This document shows positions 46,309 to 61,700 of a stretch of DNA of 64,000 nt, piece by piece (position 1 is the stretch's first letter; every line of letters starts with the position of its first letter). This DNA is from Tetrapyrgos nigripes (taxonomy: Eukaryota > Basidiomycota > Agaricomycetes > Agaricales > Campanellaceae): positions 62,001 through 126,000 of the forward strand of contig JAACJM010000212.1 in NCBI GenBank assembly GCA_013368315.1. The letters are read 5' to 3'. The notes under the pieces are model-generated. The model was not told the origin of the DNA, did not search any database, and saw only the letters and a list, made by a program, of their open reading frames with translations. A program made the translations under genes and the position numbers.

Positions 46309-46941
46309 ATGAGCGACACTTCGAGCGGCTCCTCTCAGACTCTTGAGAATACAGGAGACGACACTGATCCAAAATTTTTCGAGGTGTGTGCTGTTGTCTC
46401 TGGACTGTGCCAATCTTATTTTCCCTAGACTCTGACGCTGAAGTACATGAAGGCACATGAACCATTTGACGTCTACGATTTCCCTCAGCAATACATTCCT
46501 CGCCCCAAATATGGATACTTACCTCCCGCTTTTATCCTCGGGGCTGCGCTCACTTTTCCTGAATACCAACGATACGCAGAACAACGACCGCCTCCCAACA
46601 GCCAGGGGCCGCAGTCTATTGGAGCGAATTCTCAAGTCCCATCCAGTGTGCCGAGGCGCGGAAGTGATGGCACGCCACTGCTGCAAAAGGTGTGGACGAA
46701 AAGCGACACGCCTTTTCTCCTTCCCATCTGTTCCAGCTACAAGCTCGGAAAGCGTTTTCCGACGGAAGAATGCGAAGCATTGCTGGATGATTTGGAAAGT
46801 GCTGGGATAGAGGCCAATATAGATTGGTATTTGCGGGAAGACTATTCTCAATGGGCAGACGAGAGTATACTTGACTGGTCTCAGCCGTATCGGGATATGG
46901 TGGCCAAGCGAAAGCAGGCGAGGAGGGCTAAGGGTCAGTAA
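46309..46941 (+). CDS. Unknown conserved-looking protein
   Basis: Two exons: a 25-codon acidic first exon (MSDTSSGSSQTLENTGDD) and a second with LKYMKAHEPFDVYDFPQQYI and YLPPAFILGAALTFPEYQRY. The protein is about 190 residues and ends in a basic MVAKRKQARRAKGQ tail. No family recognised. It is divergent from the gene at 46230 with only 78 bases between the start codons, so the two probably share a promoter. Confidence 0.6.
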
Positions 46942-47239
46942 TCTGTAGGATTGTATATTTGTGTATCAATACCATAATGTCTACCAATTGTCAGTGCAGC
47001 GGAATTGGCCTCATTCTCAAACACGCCGCCTATTGGTTTGACCAAGGTTGTTGGTCGCTCAGTTGACGTGGTCTATTTTACAGTGCTATCTATCTATCCA
47101 CATAAATCCTGATCATGACGGGTACATTTGTCCACTACTATATCGTGCATCGTATAAAAGGCCCTGTTATGCATTGGTTATGCAGTCAGTCCTGTGAGCT
47201 GTGAGCTCGACTTCACAGGTCTGGCAAGAGACAAGCAGA
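46942..47239. other. Intergenic, nothing recognised
   Basis: About 300 bases between two converging genes. Confidence 0.6.
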
Positions 47240-49174
47240 CTACCCAGCTCGCGAGATGCAGCTCATCCTATAGATGATACCAAAACAACTTGCGAGCAGC
47301 GTTGCACCGGTAAAAATGATCAACGGACCCTGTAAAGTAGAAGCTCGTGTCAGTCACCTTACTCTACATATGGCAGAGTGCAGACCAAGATCAAAAGACT
47401 CACATATCCTCCCACTCCATATCCAAGCCCCGTTCTCCCCGTCAGAGCCCAATCCCGAATCAGCCCTCCCGAAAGAGGTGCAGCCAAAATATTCCCTGTA
47501 CCTCTTACTGCCAAAAAGATTGCCAGTAAGGAAGAAGACCGCTCAGGATCGTGATCTATCGTCGCTGAGACAAATCTCGGAAAGAGAGCTCCCCAGCCTG
47601 GACCCAGGAAGCCGTATACACAGGCAAAGATGATGTACACGGCAAGAGTGCCCGACATTCCCCAGAGGAGAAAGACGGATAAAGAGGATCCGAGGGAGGA
47701 TATGACCATAGCGATGCGTAGATCGTATTTATCCGAGAGCCAACCTAGAAAGATCATGCCTGGAGCAGATGCACCTGAAACGACACGATTAGCTTGCTGA
47801 GGTAGAGGATTGTTACTGGCTACTCACCATTGACCAACGAAACAGCTAGTGTGCCAGATGTAGTGCTTAAGCCGAGTTCAGAAGCAAAGCCTTGACGAGG
47901 AGATCAGCAAGTACATTGGATAAACAACTTTAGCAAACGTACTTGGAAGAAACAAAAACGGTATGAAGTTTCCCAAACTCTGAAACACTGTTGCCGATAT
48001 AAGGATCCAAAAGGTCCTGATGTAAAGGAACCTGAAATATCCACTGTTGGACCATGACCTCCTGTGGTCAACATTCTTGACTGGAAGACGGGGTCGAAGA
48101 AAGGGAAAGCAAGGTACGATGAAAATGATCAATGTTATTGCCTATGACTTGATCAGCCTATTTGCTAGATGAAGCGAGAGAATCACGAACCAGTGACAAC
48201 AGAGTGACTTTACGTCCCCATCTATCAAGGATTGCTTCAATCACGAAAGGTGCTATCACACCTCCTGCGCCTGCCCATGCGTCAGCCCGATACCATTGGA
48301 ATGAAGTAGAGGAATGATTATCTTACTAGCACCAGAGAACAAAATCCCGTTTGCCTGTACTTATTCACTTTAAGTTTCAAACTCGCAATCGTAGATATCC
48401 AACTGACCAGCCCCAGCTTTACATGGAACCATTCGAACATATAACTCATCATCGGAAAGTACAACAGACCTATGCGATCTCGTCAGTCAGACTTCTAAAA
48501 GCACATCCCAAAAGGCAACATACTTCCACCGACAGCATACAAAACCCCTTGCGTGACGATCAACTCTCCGGCCGTTCGTGCGTAGGCAGCGCCAATCAGT
48601 CCTGCAACACATATAACATATCCCAGTATCATGACCCTGGTCTTCATTTGAGGGAAAGTGTTCATGACTGGCAGAAGGATGGGCGAGGAAAGATATAGGA
48701 TTCCATTTGAAAGAGATCCGACAAGGGCTAGTAGACTTCGAGACTCGTTGGGAACTCGACAGAAGTGTAGTAGTTTAGGAAGACCCCATAGGAGAAAGGA
48801 AGAGACCTACGTATGAAAGATTGATTTCAAATAAAATCTACGAAGACGGTATACCAATCACCATATCAAGAAATCAAGCACCCAAGCACTCGTGAGGTAT
48901 GCCCATGCATGAAATCCAGTGTCCTAAAACCTTCTTCAGGATGATGTTGAAGACGAGGAGTCCTTGCAACTTTACGCACAACAGGATGGAGAGATGCTAC
49001 ATCTACAGCTTCGTCTTGATTGGGCTCATTCAAGCCTGCAATTTCGTTATTATTCGGTGTTCTGGAGGTTACAAAGTTTAGACGACGATTTGACACAGAA
49101 AAATACATCTGACACCCACTTTTCCTGATTGTCAAGTCCAGAAGTAGGGTCTGTAGAGGCGCCATGTCTGACAC
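47240..49174 (-). CDS. MFS transporter, monocarboxylate-like, apparent frameshift
   Basis: A twelve-span plasma-membrane carrier of the MCT-like branch, distinct from the tandem pair at 7-11 kb. The 5' end is uncertain. The best fit is a start near 49108 (MYFSVSNRRLNF) with a first exon ending LHPV at a gtgcgt donor, then DTGFHAWAYLTSAWVLDFLI. Later segments: VMILGYVICVAGLIGAAYA, FPMMSYMFEWFHVKLGL, FRFLYIRTFWILISATVFQS, VYGFLGPGWGALFPRFVSA. It ends IYRMSCISRAG at 47240. Near 48748-48753 the frame changes between YYTSVEFP and NESRSLLALVG. This one needs an added base or two removed, unlike the others in this window. Substrate unknown. Confidence 0.75.
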
Positions 49175-49661
49175 AGGGTAAAAGCGTTCGCCTCATGTTG
49201 AAACAGTTTTGTACGAGAACAAACGAGTACGCCGCGGTGAACGGTCCACCCAGTGACCAAAATTTGTCCATTACGTATGAGGGTAACTCTTTACAGGGTA
49301 TATGTACATTACTGGTGGATATATACTGGTAGACTATCGTATGTGCATTAGTCTGTCTGTGCAAGAGAGCGAAAAGGCTACGAGAGCGAAAACGAGGGGA
49401 AACTAGCGAGGAAAAAAGGAGAGGAAGCATGCAAGCATGCATTTACGTAGCAGGTAGTCCATGTGCAATCAAAACAGTCTGTGGTTCCCGACAAACTTGT
49501 CAGGAAAGAAGGAAAACATCAAGGAAAGCAGAAGCGAAAGCGGAAACTCCGAAACAGACATCGTCTCCAAGCAGAGAAGAAAAGTTGGCAACCGTGGTCG
49601 ATCTAAAGAGCAAACCATACACCAAGCAGAGCGACGAGGCACGTCGGAATCCACAATTTCT

Positions 49662-52167
<2,506 letters not shown>

Positions 52168-52413
52168 TAGCGCTTGACCGTCAATACGGGGAGTAGGGTG
52201 TTGAAATATGATTGGAGTAAACCATTCGGTAGGACTGTCGTGTTATAAGAGAATGATGGAGGCTAGAATGTCGCAGAAACCTTGACGGAAATCCAGAATG
52301 CGATCAAGACTGTTCTACGTGAGCTCATAGACCGAGCCTAGAAAGAGCCCATCGGGCCTTTACGGAAGTGACCGCAGAAATTTCCAAATGTGGAAGGTCA
52401 TCGCCACTGCCTA

Positions 52414-53742
52414 TTAAACACTCTTGACGATTTTGCTCAGAGCTTGGATATGACTGAAAGTTGTCCTACAGCATCCTCCTAAGATAAATCCACCCCATGC
52501 ACCAGCAGTGCTCACTATCGCTCCAACTTCCCTCGACCAAGCTTCCGCTTTAGTCTCTTCGTCTCCATTTGCAACTTTCCAGGTCTGAGTAACTGGATCG
52601 TAAACGTCTCCACCATTGGGATAGACCACGAGCCATGGTCTGCGTCCGTCTTTGTCATCAAGTGCGCTACAAGTCCCTTTCACCACCTCATTCATTTCCA
52701 AGACGAGCGCGGGGATATGTTCGATGCTAGTGCAGTTGATCCCAAGTGCGTGAGGAACTGGGGAGCTTTCAGCCAAGACCGCTTTGACGACGTCTGACAC
52801 GCCAACTCCGGAACCATCCCGTGCTCTCTGAGGAAACTTCCCGTCTGGGAAGACCATACTAATCCACCAGGGCTTGACTTGCATCCCAGCTTGCTCCACC
52901 CTTTCACCCAGAATACCCATCGCCTTCCGTATGGCCATTGATCTCTCTGAGAAGGGGGACCGTCTCAAACGCAATGCAATCAATCCCATCCCATACGCTG
53001 CGCTCTTCAAAGCAGATCAAGAGCCTCTCCAAGTGAAAATTCGTCAAAGCTTCTACGGCTTTGCGTTCGAGCTCATCGTCAGCATCTCCGAAAGCGTTGA
53101 TGTTGTTTCCGTCAGGAGAAAAGCCCACTGGCCCATAAGGAGGAGGATAATATCCATCAAATTCTTGTGCGGGAGAAAGAGCCGCACCAAATGAACCCAG
53201 CGAAAGAGCTATTCGGATTGTACGACAGGAAGTGCCATTGTTTTCTTCGTAAAAGCGTTTTCTTGCTTCAAGTGCAAGCTCGACAGATTTGATGAAGATC
53301 CTTCTTGCTTCTGCGACGCTATACCCTGCTCTCTCAAATGTGTGATAAGAGCATTGATACCTGTCAACAGGGATTTCAACAGTCAATCACGGGAATGTCA
53401 TGGTATAAAATGAATGCGCATCAATGGGAAGGAAAGAAGAACTAGTGAACCTATGCAGATCAATACACAGTAGAAGAATAACACGCACGTAGAGGTGAGA
53501 ATGACGTCCGACCCAGCGCGTAAAAAACCCAAGTGAGCTTGTACAATCACATCAGGCTCTTCCATCACGGCTTTTGCTGACCATAGAGGTGTATTAGATA
53601 TGTCAAGATGAAACGTTGATTCTAAAGTCGTTCCCTGAAGTAACAAGTTCGGTCAAATCCGAGGGCGCTTTACACAAAAGTGAAAAATACTTACAAAACC
53701 GCCATCAAGGATTACTGTTTTATTCTCGAAGATTGAATCCAT
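52414..53742 (-). CDS. Homocysteine S-methyltransferase, one apparent frameshift
   Basis: Transfers a methyl group (from S-methylmethionine or SAM in characterised relatives) to homocysteine, giving methionine; cytosolic. Start ATG at 53742 (MDSIFENKTVILDGGF), then GTTLESTFHLDISNTPLWSA and the AGSDVILTST motif. The zinc ligands are in GINCTSIEH and GGCCRTTFSH, both present. Between FETVPLLREIN and AIRKAMGILGERVE the frame changes. The cc at 52935-52936 on the plus strand is one base too long. The affected point is mid-protein, so the gene would be dead if the base is real. For a housekeeping-type enzyme an error is more likely. Ends LSKIVKSV at 52414. Confidence 0.85.
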
Positions 53743-54057
53743 ATTGATACGCTGGTTTACCATTCATTAAGTTACTCCTGCAAGTGGCTTAACACAGATA
53801 CGGCTTCTTGACTGAAGTGATGGTGGACGAAAAAGTTTGAGTGCTTACTCATCAACCTGCTCAAAGGCCTCAACCAAGAAGCAAGCCCAAAGAAAGTGTC
53901 CACATATATGATATATTTATTACTACTAGACCAAATACTTGAGGAGAGTAAAATACGATCAAAATACCCAAGGAGTAGCCTACATTAGCTCTAGATAGCT
54001 GGGAAAACGATGATTATACACGGTTCAAGTCCGATTCTGAAAAGATCTTATTTAGCA
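53743..54057. other. Intergenic, nothing recognised
   Basis: Three hundred bases, AT-rich, between the methyltransferase start and the 3' end of the cytochrome gene. Confidence 0.6.
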
Positions 54058-55798
54058 TCAGTCTCTTCCGCGCACTTTCGCCCTAGATTCGGCCTCCTGT
54101 CTGTATTGCTTTGGAAGGAATGCTAAACCAGCAGCGTAAAGGACAGGGAGAAGCTATGAACCAGTCAATCAATGGAATGTGTCTCGGGTAAAAAAACGTA
54201 ACGTACCACCACCCAAATATACCATACAGTGTCAGTGCTCTTAGGCAAAGGGTCCCTGCCAGTTTTAGGCCATTCCACTTTGTAACCGTTTCGGACTTGC
54301 TTGAGTGCAAAAGCAATGATCAGCAACCCCAAGATAGCGTGCAAGTAGTTCTGAGGAGGTCTCCCGATGAAGCGTTTGAATTTGATAAAATGAATGAAAG
54401 CGCCTAGCATGCACTGAACAAGATAAAGAACGAAGATTGCGACACCCCATTTCTGGTTTCACGATTACATCAATGGCCAACGTTTGACAATGTAGAAATC
54501 AGCTCACTTTATGATCATCATCTAAATGGGTCCCTGGTTGACTTGCAACAGATTGTACACCCAGAGCGAAACCAGTAACGATGATAGGACCGGCTGAAAA
54601 GAATCTGCGTCATCATCTCCATACATCAATCATGCTAGCGGTCAAAACTCACCGATCCCGAACTGTGCCAACCAGTGTCCTGTGTACCAGCGCGGGGAGA
54701 ATGTTCTCCAATAACGGGCAAGAAGAACGCCTGCAGGCAAGAAAAAGAGGAATCCAAAGACGCAGAGCAGACCGTGTGCAATTATCAGTTTTTGGTAAGG
54801 TTTCAGAGGAGTGTCGATGCTGCCGCCAGTATCATTGTCTGAGGATGAATTGCCCGAGGACACCGTGCCCGTCAAATCAACAGTCAAAGGACCAGAGTCC
54901 AGATGTTGTACAAGTGTCGCGTCCTTGGCGGAATCACCAGGATTTTGAGTGGAAAATGCCCAAATGAGCTGTTGTGTCGTCTTGCCGTCTGACTGTCGTG
55001 TTATGGTCTAAATCAGGAACGGCGCATGTATGAATAGGTACATCAAAGTTTACCGGGATCGTAAAGGCAAATTTAATGTCACTGCCGCTGCCAGACGTCT
55101 AATGCGATGCTCAATGAGAACAAGACACGTTAGGGGACCGAAGAGGACTTACTGAGCTGGCACTTTCTAACAAAGTTGCTACTCGCGGAGGGTTGGATAC
55201 AACAGTGGGCTCGATTTCTCCTGGAGCTTGTCTCTGGGACAAGGTGATGCTGCCATCTGAATTTGACCACATAATAACCATGGGACTACCCGTCATCTGG
55301 GAACCAAAACCTATAGCCATGTCAGCGGCTAACCAGCGAGACAACGGAGGCGGCCATTATGATACCTATCGCCATCCATCCAGGGGTACGCCCCGTGCTG
55401 GCCAACGTCCCTGCAACAGAGGTCAACGAGGAAGCTTCAAAGTCACTGAAACAGTACCAACAGTCGACATTGGATCCATTCACAATGCCAGTGATGCACA
55501 TGAGCTATTAATGTGGATATTAGACAGATAGAAGACTGAAAGATGTTGAGCAACCCTACACTTGAGCATGTCTGACCACCAGTTTGCGTAGTCCCAGCAG
55601 CGGTGGACGAATTGGTTGAAGACGTATTGGTTGAAGACGAATTACTGGGACCGTCGTCGTCCTATTCAGCAAGAGTCAGCCATAGAGGAAGTCGGCGCCT
55701 TGGACTGAGAAGGGACATACACCATATGCATCATGGTCACCATGACTTGCCAAGGCAAAGCCTGACAAGGCGAGCAGGAAAAGAGGTGAGATACGCAT
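54058..55798 (-). CDS. Secretory-pathway DOMON plus cytochrome b561 membrane protein
   Basis: A heme membrane protein expected to pass electrons across or out of a membrane. Start ATG at 55798 (MRISPLFLLALSGFALASHG, signal peptide). The DOMON part reads TPGWMAIGFGSQM, formed across an intron, then SPMVIMWSNSDGSITLSQR. The b561 part follows an S/T-rich linker. Membrane helices carry candidate heme histidines in KLIIAHGLLCVFGFLF, RWYTGHWLAQFGI, GAFIHFIKFKR and NYLHAILGLLIIAFAL. The C-terminus is cytosolic and basic (AESRAKVRGRD). Exon joins checked by motif continuity look intact. It lies one gene away from the GMC oxidase on the same strand. Confidence 0.85.
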
Positions 55799-55839
55799 GG
55801 TGGCGAAAGAGAACGAATCAATGGGATTTGATCCTGTCC

Positions 55840-55854
55840 TTTATATATGATTGG
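55840..55854 (-). promoter_or_regulatory. TATA and CCAAT boxes of the DOMON-b561 gene
   Basis: On the minus strand ccaat (55850-55854) precedes tatataaa (55840-55847), which lies about 42 bases before the ATG. Confidence 0.5.
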
Positions 55855-56235
55855 AATGTGATTTGACATAAAGGAAAAAATGAAGTATCCCCGAATCCAC
55901 GGACACAATCGTAACAGCTTTCAAATTGGGCATGAAGATACCGTATACGCCACGAGCTACCCAAAGGATCTAACTTGGACGCGGACGGACGAGGGAAAGA
56001 AGACATTGCGCAGCAGTGCTACAGGGACAACCGACTGTCAAGTCGTAAATGGAAATCAGTTGAGATGGTTGTGATAACGGTAATGAGAAGAATCTGATTG
56101 GCTCGACGGAAGGCGTGTATTGAGGGTGCTCAGAATATCGTTCTAATTTGGGACGAATAGTTTCCCGTTTACTGACCTCTTGGATTACTATCGTCTTCAT
56201 TTCAACACATTGTACAGATGTGCAGAAATACATCT

Positions 56236-58389
56236 CTATTGCATCGACCCCTTCTTTCTCTTCCGACTCCTCCCTACTTGTTCATGCTCATTCGTCGACG
56301 AGCTTGCGCCGTTAAGCCTAGTCATTAAAGTAGTCTGACCTTCGTTGTCTGGATTTCTTGACGCAGCTCCTTTGATTGAGAACCCTGTTGGTGGTTCTAC
56401 GTCCTCCCCTCTCTCCGGTTGCTGTCTCCGAGTGGTCGTGGGAGTGCCGGTGCTTAGCCTACTCAGCAAGGAAGGCACTGCTGGGTCCCCAGCTTTCCTT
56501 GGCTTCTTGGCTGGCCGATCTTCCACGCTCAGATGAGGTTTAATATCCGCATCTCTTGAAGGACCAGATAAGGATACAGACGCGGTAATCTCACTTGGTC
56601 GTCGAGGAAGGACAGCGCTTGGCGGCCGAGGAGGGAGTGAATTCACGCTACTGCTGATGTTTGGCGATGATGAAGCTCTCTTGCGGAGGTTAGTAGCTTG
56701 TGTCTTCGAGGCTATAGACTAATCAAAAAGAAAAGAAGTGTTGTTGGAAACGCAGGACACAACGAAAGATGGCGCACTGCGAACCCTGATGAGCTCTTGT
56801 ATTTCTTGACTACGTGCGCTCTTGATGATATTTGAAGAACGTCCGAGTGCTTGTATTGCACTAGCAACTAACGGAGGCATTTGCCAGCCACCTTCCAAGA
56901 GCTAATGTTGAGAAAAAACAGAAATCACTACCGGTCCGTGACACTAGTCTATTAAAAATAGCTTTACCTGCTGGCTCGATTGCAGTAAACCGATGGATGC
57001 TTTCGTAGGACGCTCCTGCGCCAAGTCTGACTGCGCAAGAAACTGAATACAAAAATTCTGGTTAATAAAATGACGAAATCAGAGCTGAGTGACCCTTTAC
57101 CTCGAAACAAGCTTGAGAGACTTTGAGCACGTTTGGCACTATCGTTGAGTTTTGCGGGGAAGCGGCCACTGCCTCAGTCAGATAGTAGATGACCAGTATG
57201 CGATCATCGGGGGAAATCTTTTGTAAAACTGGTTTACCAACGAGAGGATTATAAAACTTCAACAGCTCTTCCGCAGCTCCTAGCTTCTTTTCAATGAAAA
57301 TTTTACTCAACAGGTCAAGATATGGCCGTGTTTGATCCAAAGTAGCGGCGTCTTTGCTAGCGTATAGATCCATTTCACGGGCCAATTTGGCACGTTCTAG
57401 TACAGACTGACCAAAGATCGTTGCGTGGGCTGAGGGTTGACTGGTGGAAGAAAGTTGTAGAAAAATGTCATTCACAACTGCTAGAATGTCGTCGTTGTCT
57501 AGCTTGGATATTGACTGAAACGCTGGGTGAGTGTGTGACACAGAGGATTATCAATGACCACATACACGTATAAGACCTTCAACCAAAGCACTTTCCGCTT
57601 CACTATCCGGTGATATGACACGCTGCAAAGATCCTTTCTTTATTTCACCGGTCAGAAAGCTGATGACGAGTTTTCTCAGACGAGTAGTATCGTCTGGATC
57701 GATGCCCCCTTCTGGGGGTATCAATTGGTCACATAGGACACCGAGTGTTATACGAGGGTCCAGGTGGAGATGTTCCACAAGAGCTCTTTTGACGACATTC
57801 ACCTCATTTGGGTCATCTAATCGCAACAAATTGGCCAGGTCCTGATCAGTATTCGCAAAGCGAGCTAAATGAAAGCGCACCAGTTTGAAGAAGCTGAACG
57901 AGTACATCCGCATTCCTTTTCACCCATTTCTTCTCTAATTTCGAGAGAATTGCCAGTGTCTTGTAGCCCTCCATCCTGACCTAATGGGAAGATAATTCAG
58001 AGATAGCCCAGTCCTTTCGCGTTCATGACGCACCTGTACCACCAAGTCTTCACACAAATCATACACGGAGTTAATAGCGTCCTCCTCTAAGTCCGGAAAG
58101 TCTTGGAAAAAGTCTGGGATGCTTTTCGCTGCGTAGACTTTGAGTTGCGAGTTGGACGAATGTGTTGCTTCAATCAATTGTCGTAAGGCATTCCGTCTCT
58201 GTTAGAATCATTCGTGAGCACATTTGGGTACATAATGGACATAGATGCATGCTTGCCAGTGACCCGGCCCGATCTAAACTCGACTTTGCTCGCCGTACCA
58301 GGTCTTCAGCGATGTGTAAGATTGAGGAATTATTCAGGAAAATGTCACAAACTGGTTAAATCCCGTTGCTCATTGCCCTTCCCTTCCAT
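56236..58389 (-). CDS. API5-family (apoptosis inhibitor 5) protein, one apparent frameshift
   Basis: A nuclear HEAT/ARM-type helical repeat protein; animal API5 acts in nuclear mRNA/chromatin processes and blocks apoptosis, and the role in fungi is not settled. Segments in order: IAEDLVRRAKSSLDRAG, VYAAKSIPDFFQDFPDLEE, VRMEGYKTLAILSKLEKKWV, QLLQTDDPNEVNVVKRALVE, which joins across an intron ending gattag, and later VLQKISPDDRILVIYYLTEA. The C-terminus is disordered with an NLS, RSRKRKKGSMQ. Start taken at 58389 (MEGKGNEQRDLTS). To continue into CDIFLNNSSILH the aaa at 58349-58351 must be one shorter; this start and fix are inferred. Identification of the family is firm from the repeat motifs. 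Confidence 0.75.
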
Positions 58390-58724
58390 TTTCCTTGTTA
58401 TCTTAACAGGAATCTGTAAAAATGGACTGGTAAGCGAGCCTCAAGGGGATGATTGCGAACAGTGGCAGGCTTGTGAAGGTCAAGAAGTATCCGGTCACGT
58501 GGAAGTATGTTGCCATTCCGCGAAGTGTTCTCAGCGACTAAAAGTCAAGATCCTTGTATATATCAAATTATTTCGGCGATGGTATATACGTGCAAGAGTA
58601 AGGGAAAGGTATAGACCGTTAGAATAATGCGACAATGCTAAAGTGGTAAGTGAGCATGCATGAAGGAAATCAAGTATTGCAGAATATCCATCCGAAAATG
58701 AGTCCAATTGTGAACAAGGCATGG

Positions 58725-61700
58725 TCAAGCAGCATGATCAATCCTCCTTCTATTCTCCTCATTATCCAACTCAAACAATGCTTCAAACTCCCCCGGGGTC
58801 TGGCCAATGACGCCAAACGCCTCTTGCAAGATATGCCCCAAAGTGTTCAGCTCCATCGTGACGCCTTTCATAGTCAATGCGTACGCAAAGAACAATAGTT
58901 GCCGTGAGCCTTTGACATCTCGATTTCGTACTATCTCAAGTTTCCTAATGGCGTCGACCTGTCGAGTTTACGCTTAAATGAGCTTGTCAAGTTGAGATGA
59001 GAATTAGGAAGCTTACCAGCCTTTGCCTAGCGTCTTCTGCGGGGGGTAGATAGGGAGGGAGTGGCGCCTTTAGTCTAAATGCCGCTGCCAACGTCGAAAA
59101 GTAGAGTATGATGTTGCCAACCATCTCTCGACGCTCCTTGCTGACAGGAATGATGAAGTCTTTCCTGACACTTGTGTACCTATCACAATGCCTTACGTTA
59201 AGCAGTGGCGCCAAGATGTCCTCAGCATAGCACTTACCATTCTTCCCTAGTAGTCACACACCGCATACTATGCAATTTATCCAGAATCGTTTGCAAACTG
59301 GTCAAAACTCCGCGATACAGCTGCACTGGGAACGGACCCTTGAGACGAGGTTCATGTTGTGCTTGACCAAGTAAGCCCTGTAGTTCAATCAACTTGATTT
59401 GTAGATGCAGTTCCCTAGAGCCAAGGAAAAAAATCAACGCAGAACAGTTTCACTAAGAAATACCACCCACATTGCCATGAACTCATGAATGGAATTGTTT
59501 AGCTTCAGCCTTTGTTCAAGATGTTGCGCCGAGATCAAGGGAGCATCTTCGTCAGAAGGAGTGCTTCTACCACTATCCTGTTCGACATTTTGTTCGGTGG
59601 CAAACGAGTTATGAGTGACGAGACGGGTATACAGCCATCCTAGGTTCAAGCAGAATCTATGGACACCAGATCAGTCATCCTGAAGCGTAAAAGATAACAG
59701 GCACTCAACTCGCCAAGGGCTTTACTGAGCTCACGCCTCGCCTCAGCAGGCCACCAAAACCTGGAGACAACTGCTGCCCAGACTACACCGGCGGTCACAG
59801 CAATCGCACGGTCGGCCGCAATAATCGTCACAGCCAGATCCTTTTCGCGTTTGTTGTAGCTATGGACGGAACCATTAGCACATCGTATCCATATCCATGA
59901 CGATGAAAAGATACCAAGACTCACCAATATAGACAAGTAAGGTTATACGTCAACAACACAAATCGTGCGGAGGAAGCATACTGCGGAAATGCAACGAGGT
60001 AGTAGAAACATGGTATCGAAAAGAAGAACCCGAAGATCGCGAGAACAGGCGCATTGTCAGGAAACAGCGTGTAGATACCAGCAGCTACTGCGGCGCCAAA
60101 CCTATTTGGCAGAGAAAGATGTCATTAACAGCAGTCTCCGGAAATGAGAGAAGCACGTACAGGGTGCCAACCACACGATGCAAGCCAAGAAAATTTGTCT
60201 GCAAAACGGCGGATATGAGGCATTAGCAGCTGCGAAGATAAATCGGATAGCTCAAACGTACAGCACCAATAGTGGGTGATATCACCACAAAGAACTATCA
60301 CCAGTTACAATGTGAGTCTCGCATCGAAATCAGCTCGAGACCCAACTCACTGAAATTAGTGCCCAATCCACATTAAACTCCAACACAAACGGTCTGGTCG
60401 CGTCAAAGAACGCAGGTGCTGCCAACATTGCAGTAGCCATCCCAGCCTTAATAGCATATTTTGTATCTCGCTCAGTTAACCGCTTGCCAATAGACCATAT
60501 CAACTGCTTTGTCTTCCCCATGAACGAAAGATCCTTCCTCGATGGCGTCTGTATTGTATCTGGGGCATGCGGTTTAACTTTGGGGAAGACAGGGCGGGGA
60601 CCACGTTTTTCCGGGATGACATATTTAGCTGGGAGGCAAGAGAATGAGTCTGAGCATCAGGGGAATAAATACTAAAAGTCCAAACTCACATAGCCTCCTC
60701 CTCAATCCGCCTGTGCGTCTTCCATTCTTCCTGTACCTCTCCGCTCGGAAAGCACTCCACATACCAACAAACTTCATTTTCGTAGCAGCCCACAATTTGG
60801 CCCACCATCTACTCCAAGTCAAACTCTGTCGCTCAATGGCATATATCCTTTCCATAGCATCGACAAGCAATATCAGTTCCTGTGCAAACTCTTGAAGAGT
60901 GAAAATGAAGCTATATAAAATACAAGATGAGCGCAAATTTAGGACCCAAAAGACATCAAAGGACTGGCACTCACAAATACACCAAGAACACATGCTCATT
61001 GTTCGGTCCATTCAAGAACGTATTCGCATTCACATTGTCCATTCTCGACAACACTGTTCCAGACCTATTTCTCCTTGTACCACTAACCCCAGGCGTAGCA
61101 GGTGTTCTTGGTGTCGGAGGGCTAGTGTTCGGAACGGAAGCAGCACTACCACGGTCTGAACGATGCCCAGAAAGATGTTCCGACAACTGTTCACTCAGAT
61201 CGCTCTTCCTGTAAAGCCTCAACAGCGCATGGTTTGACGTGCTCTCAAACCGTCGTAGAGCTTTTTGGATCCCATCAATGAGTTCGGTGAATTCTTCTAT
61301 TGTGAACTCTGGTTTCTGGGATTTGGATTTGGACTTGCGCTGGAATGACGACGGGAGGAGTGATGGACTTCAGTGTGAGCAAGAACGAATGATTCACGTA
61401 GACGTTTGAGAGAATGAGCACATGTCGTCTAGAAATACAAACCAGGTATTAGCTTGACCGCATACATATACCGTAAGAAACGGAACATACCGTCAAAGCC
61501 TTCAAAGGCGGTCCCAAGTCATCCACCAAATCCCCAAACATCGCTGCAGCAGTCTTCAAGATCGCGGTCTCCTCGTCATCTTCCTCTCCGATACTCACAT
61601 CCACGAGTAGCCCAGTTTTCGTCGTCGCAGTCGAATAATGCGAGTGATGTGAATGCATCGACTGCGATAGATCACCATACGCATTTGACTTCCTCGGGTG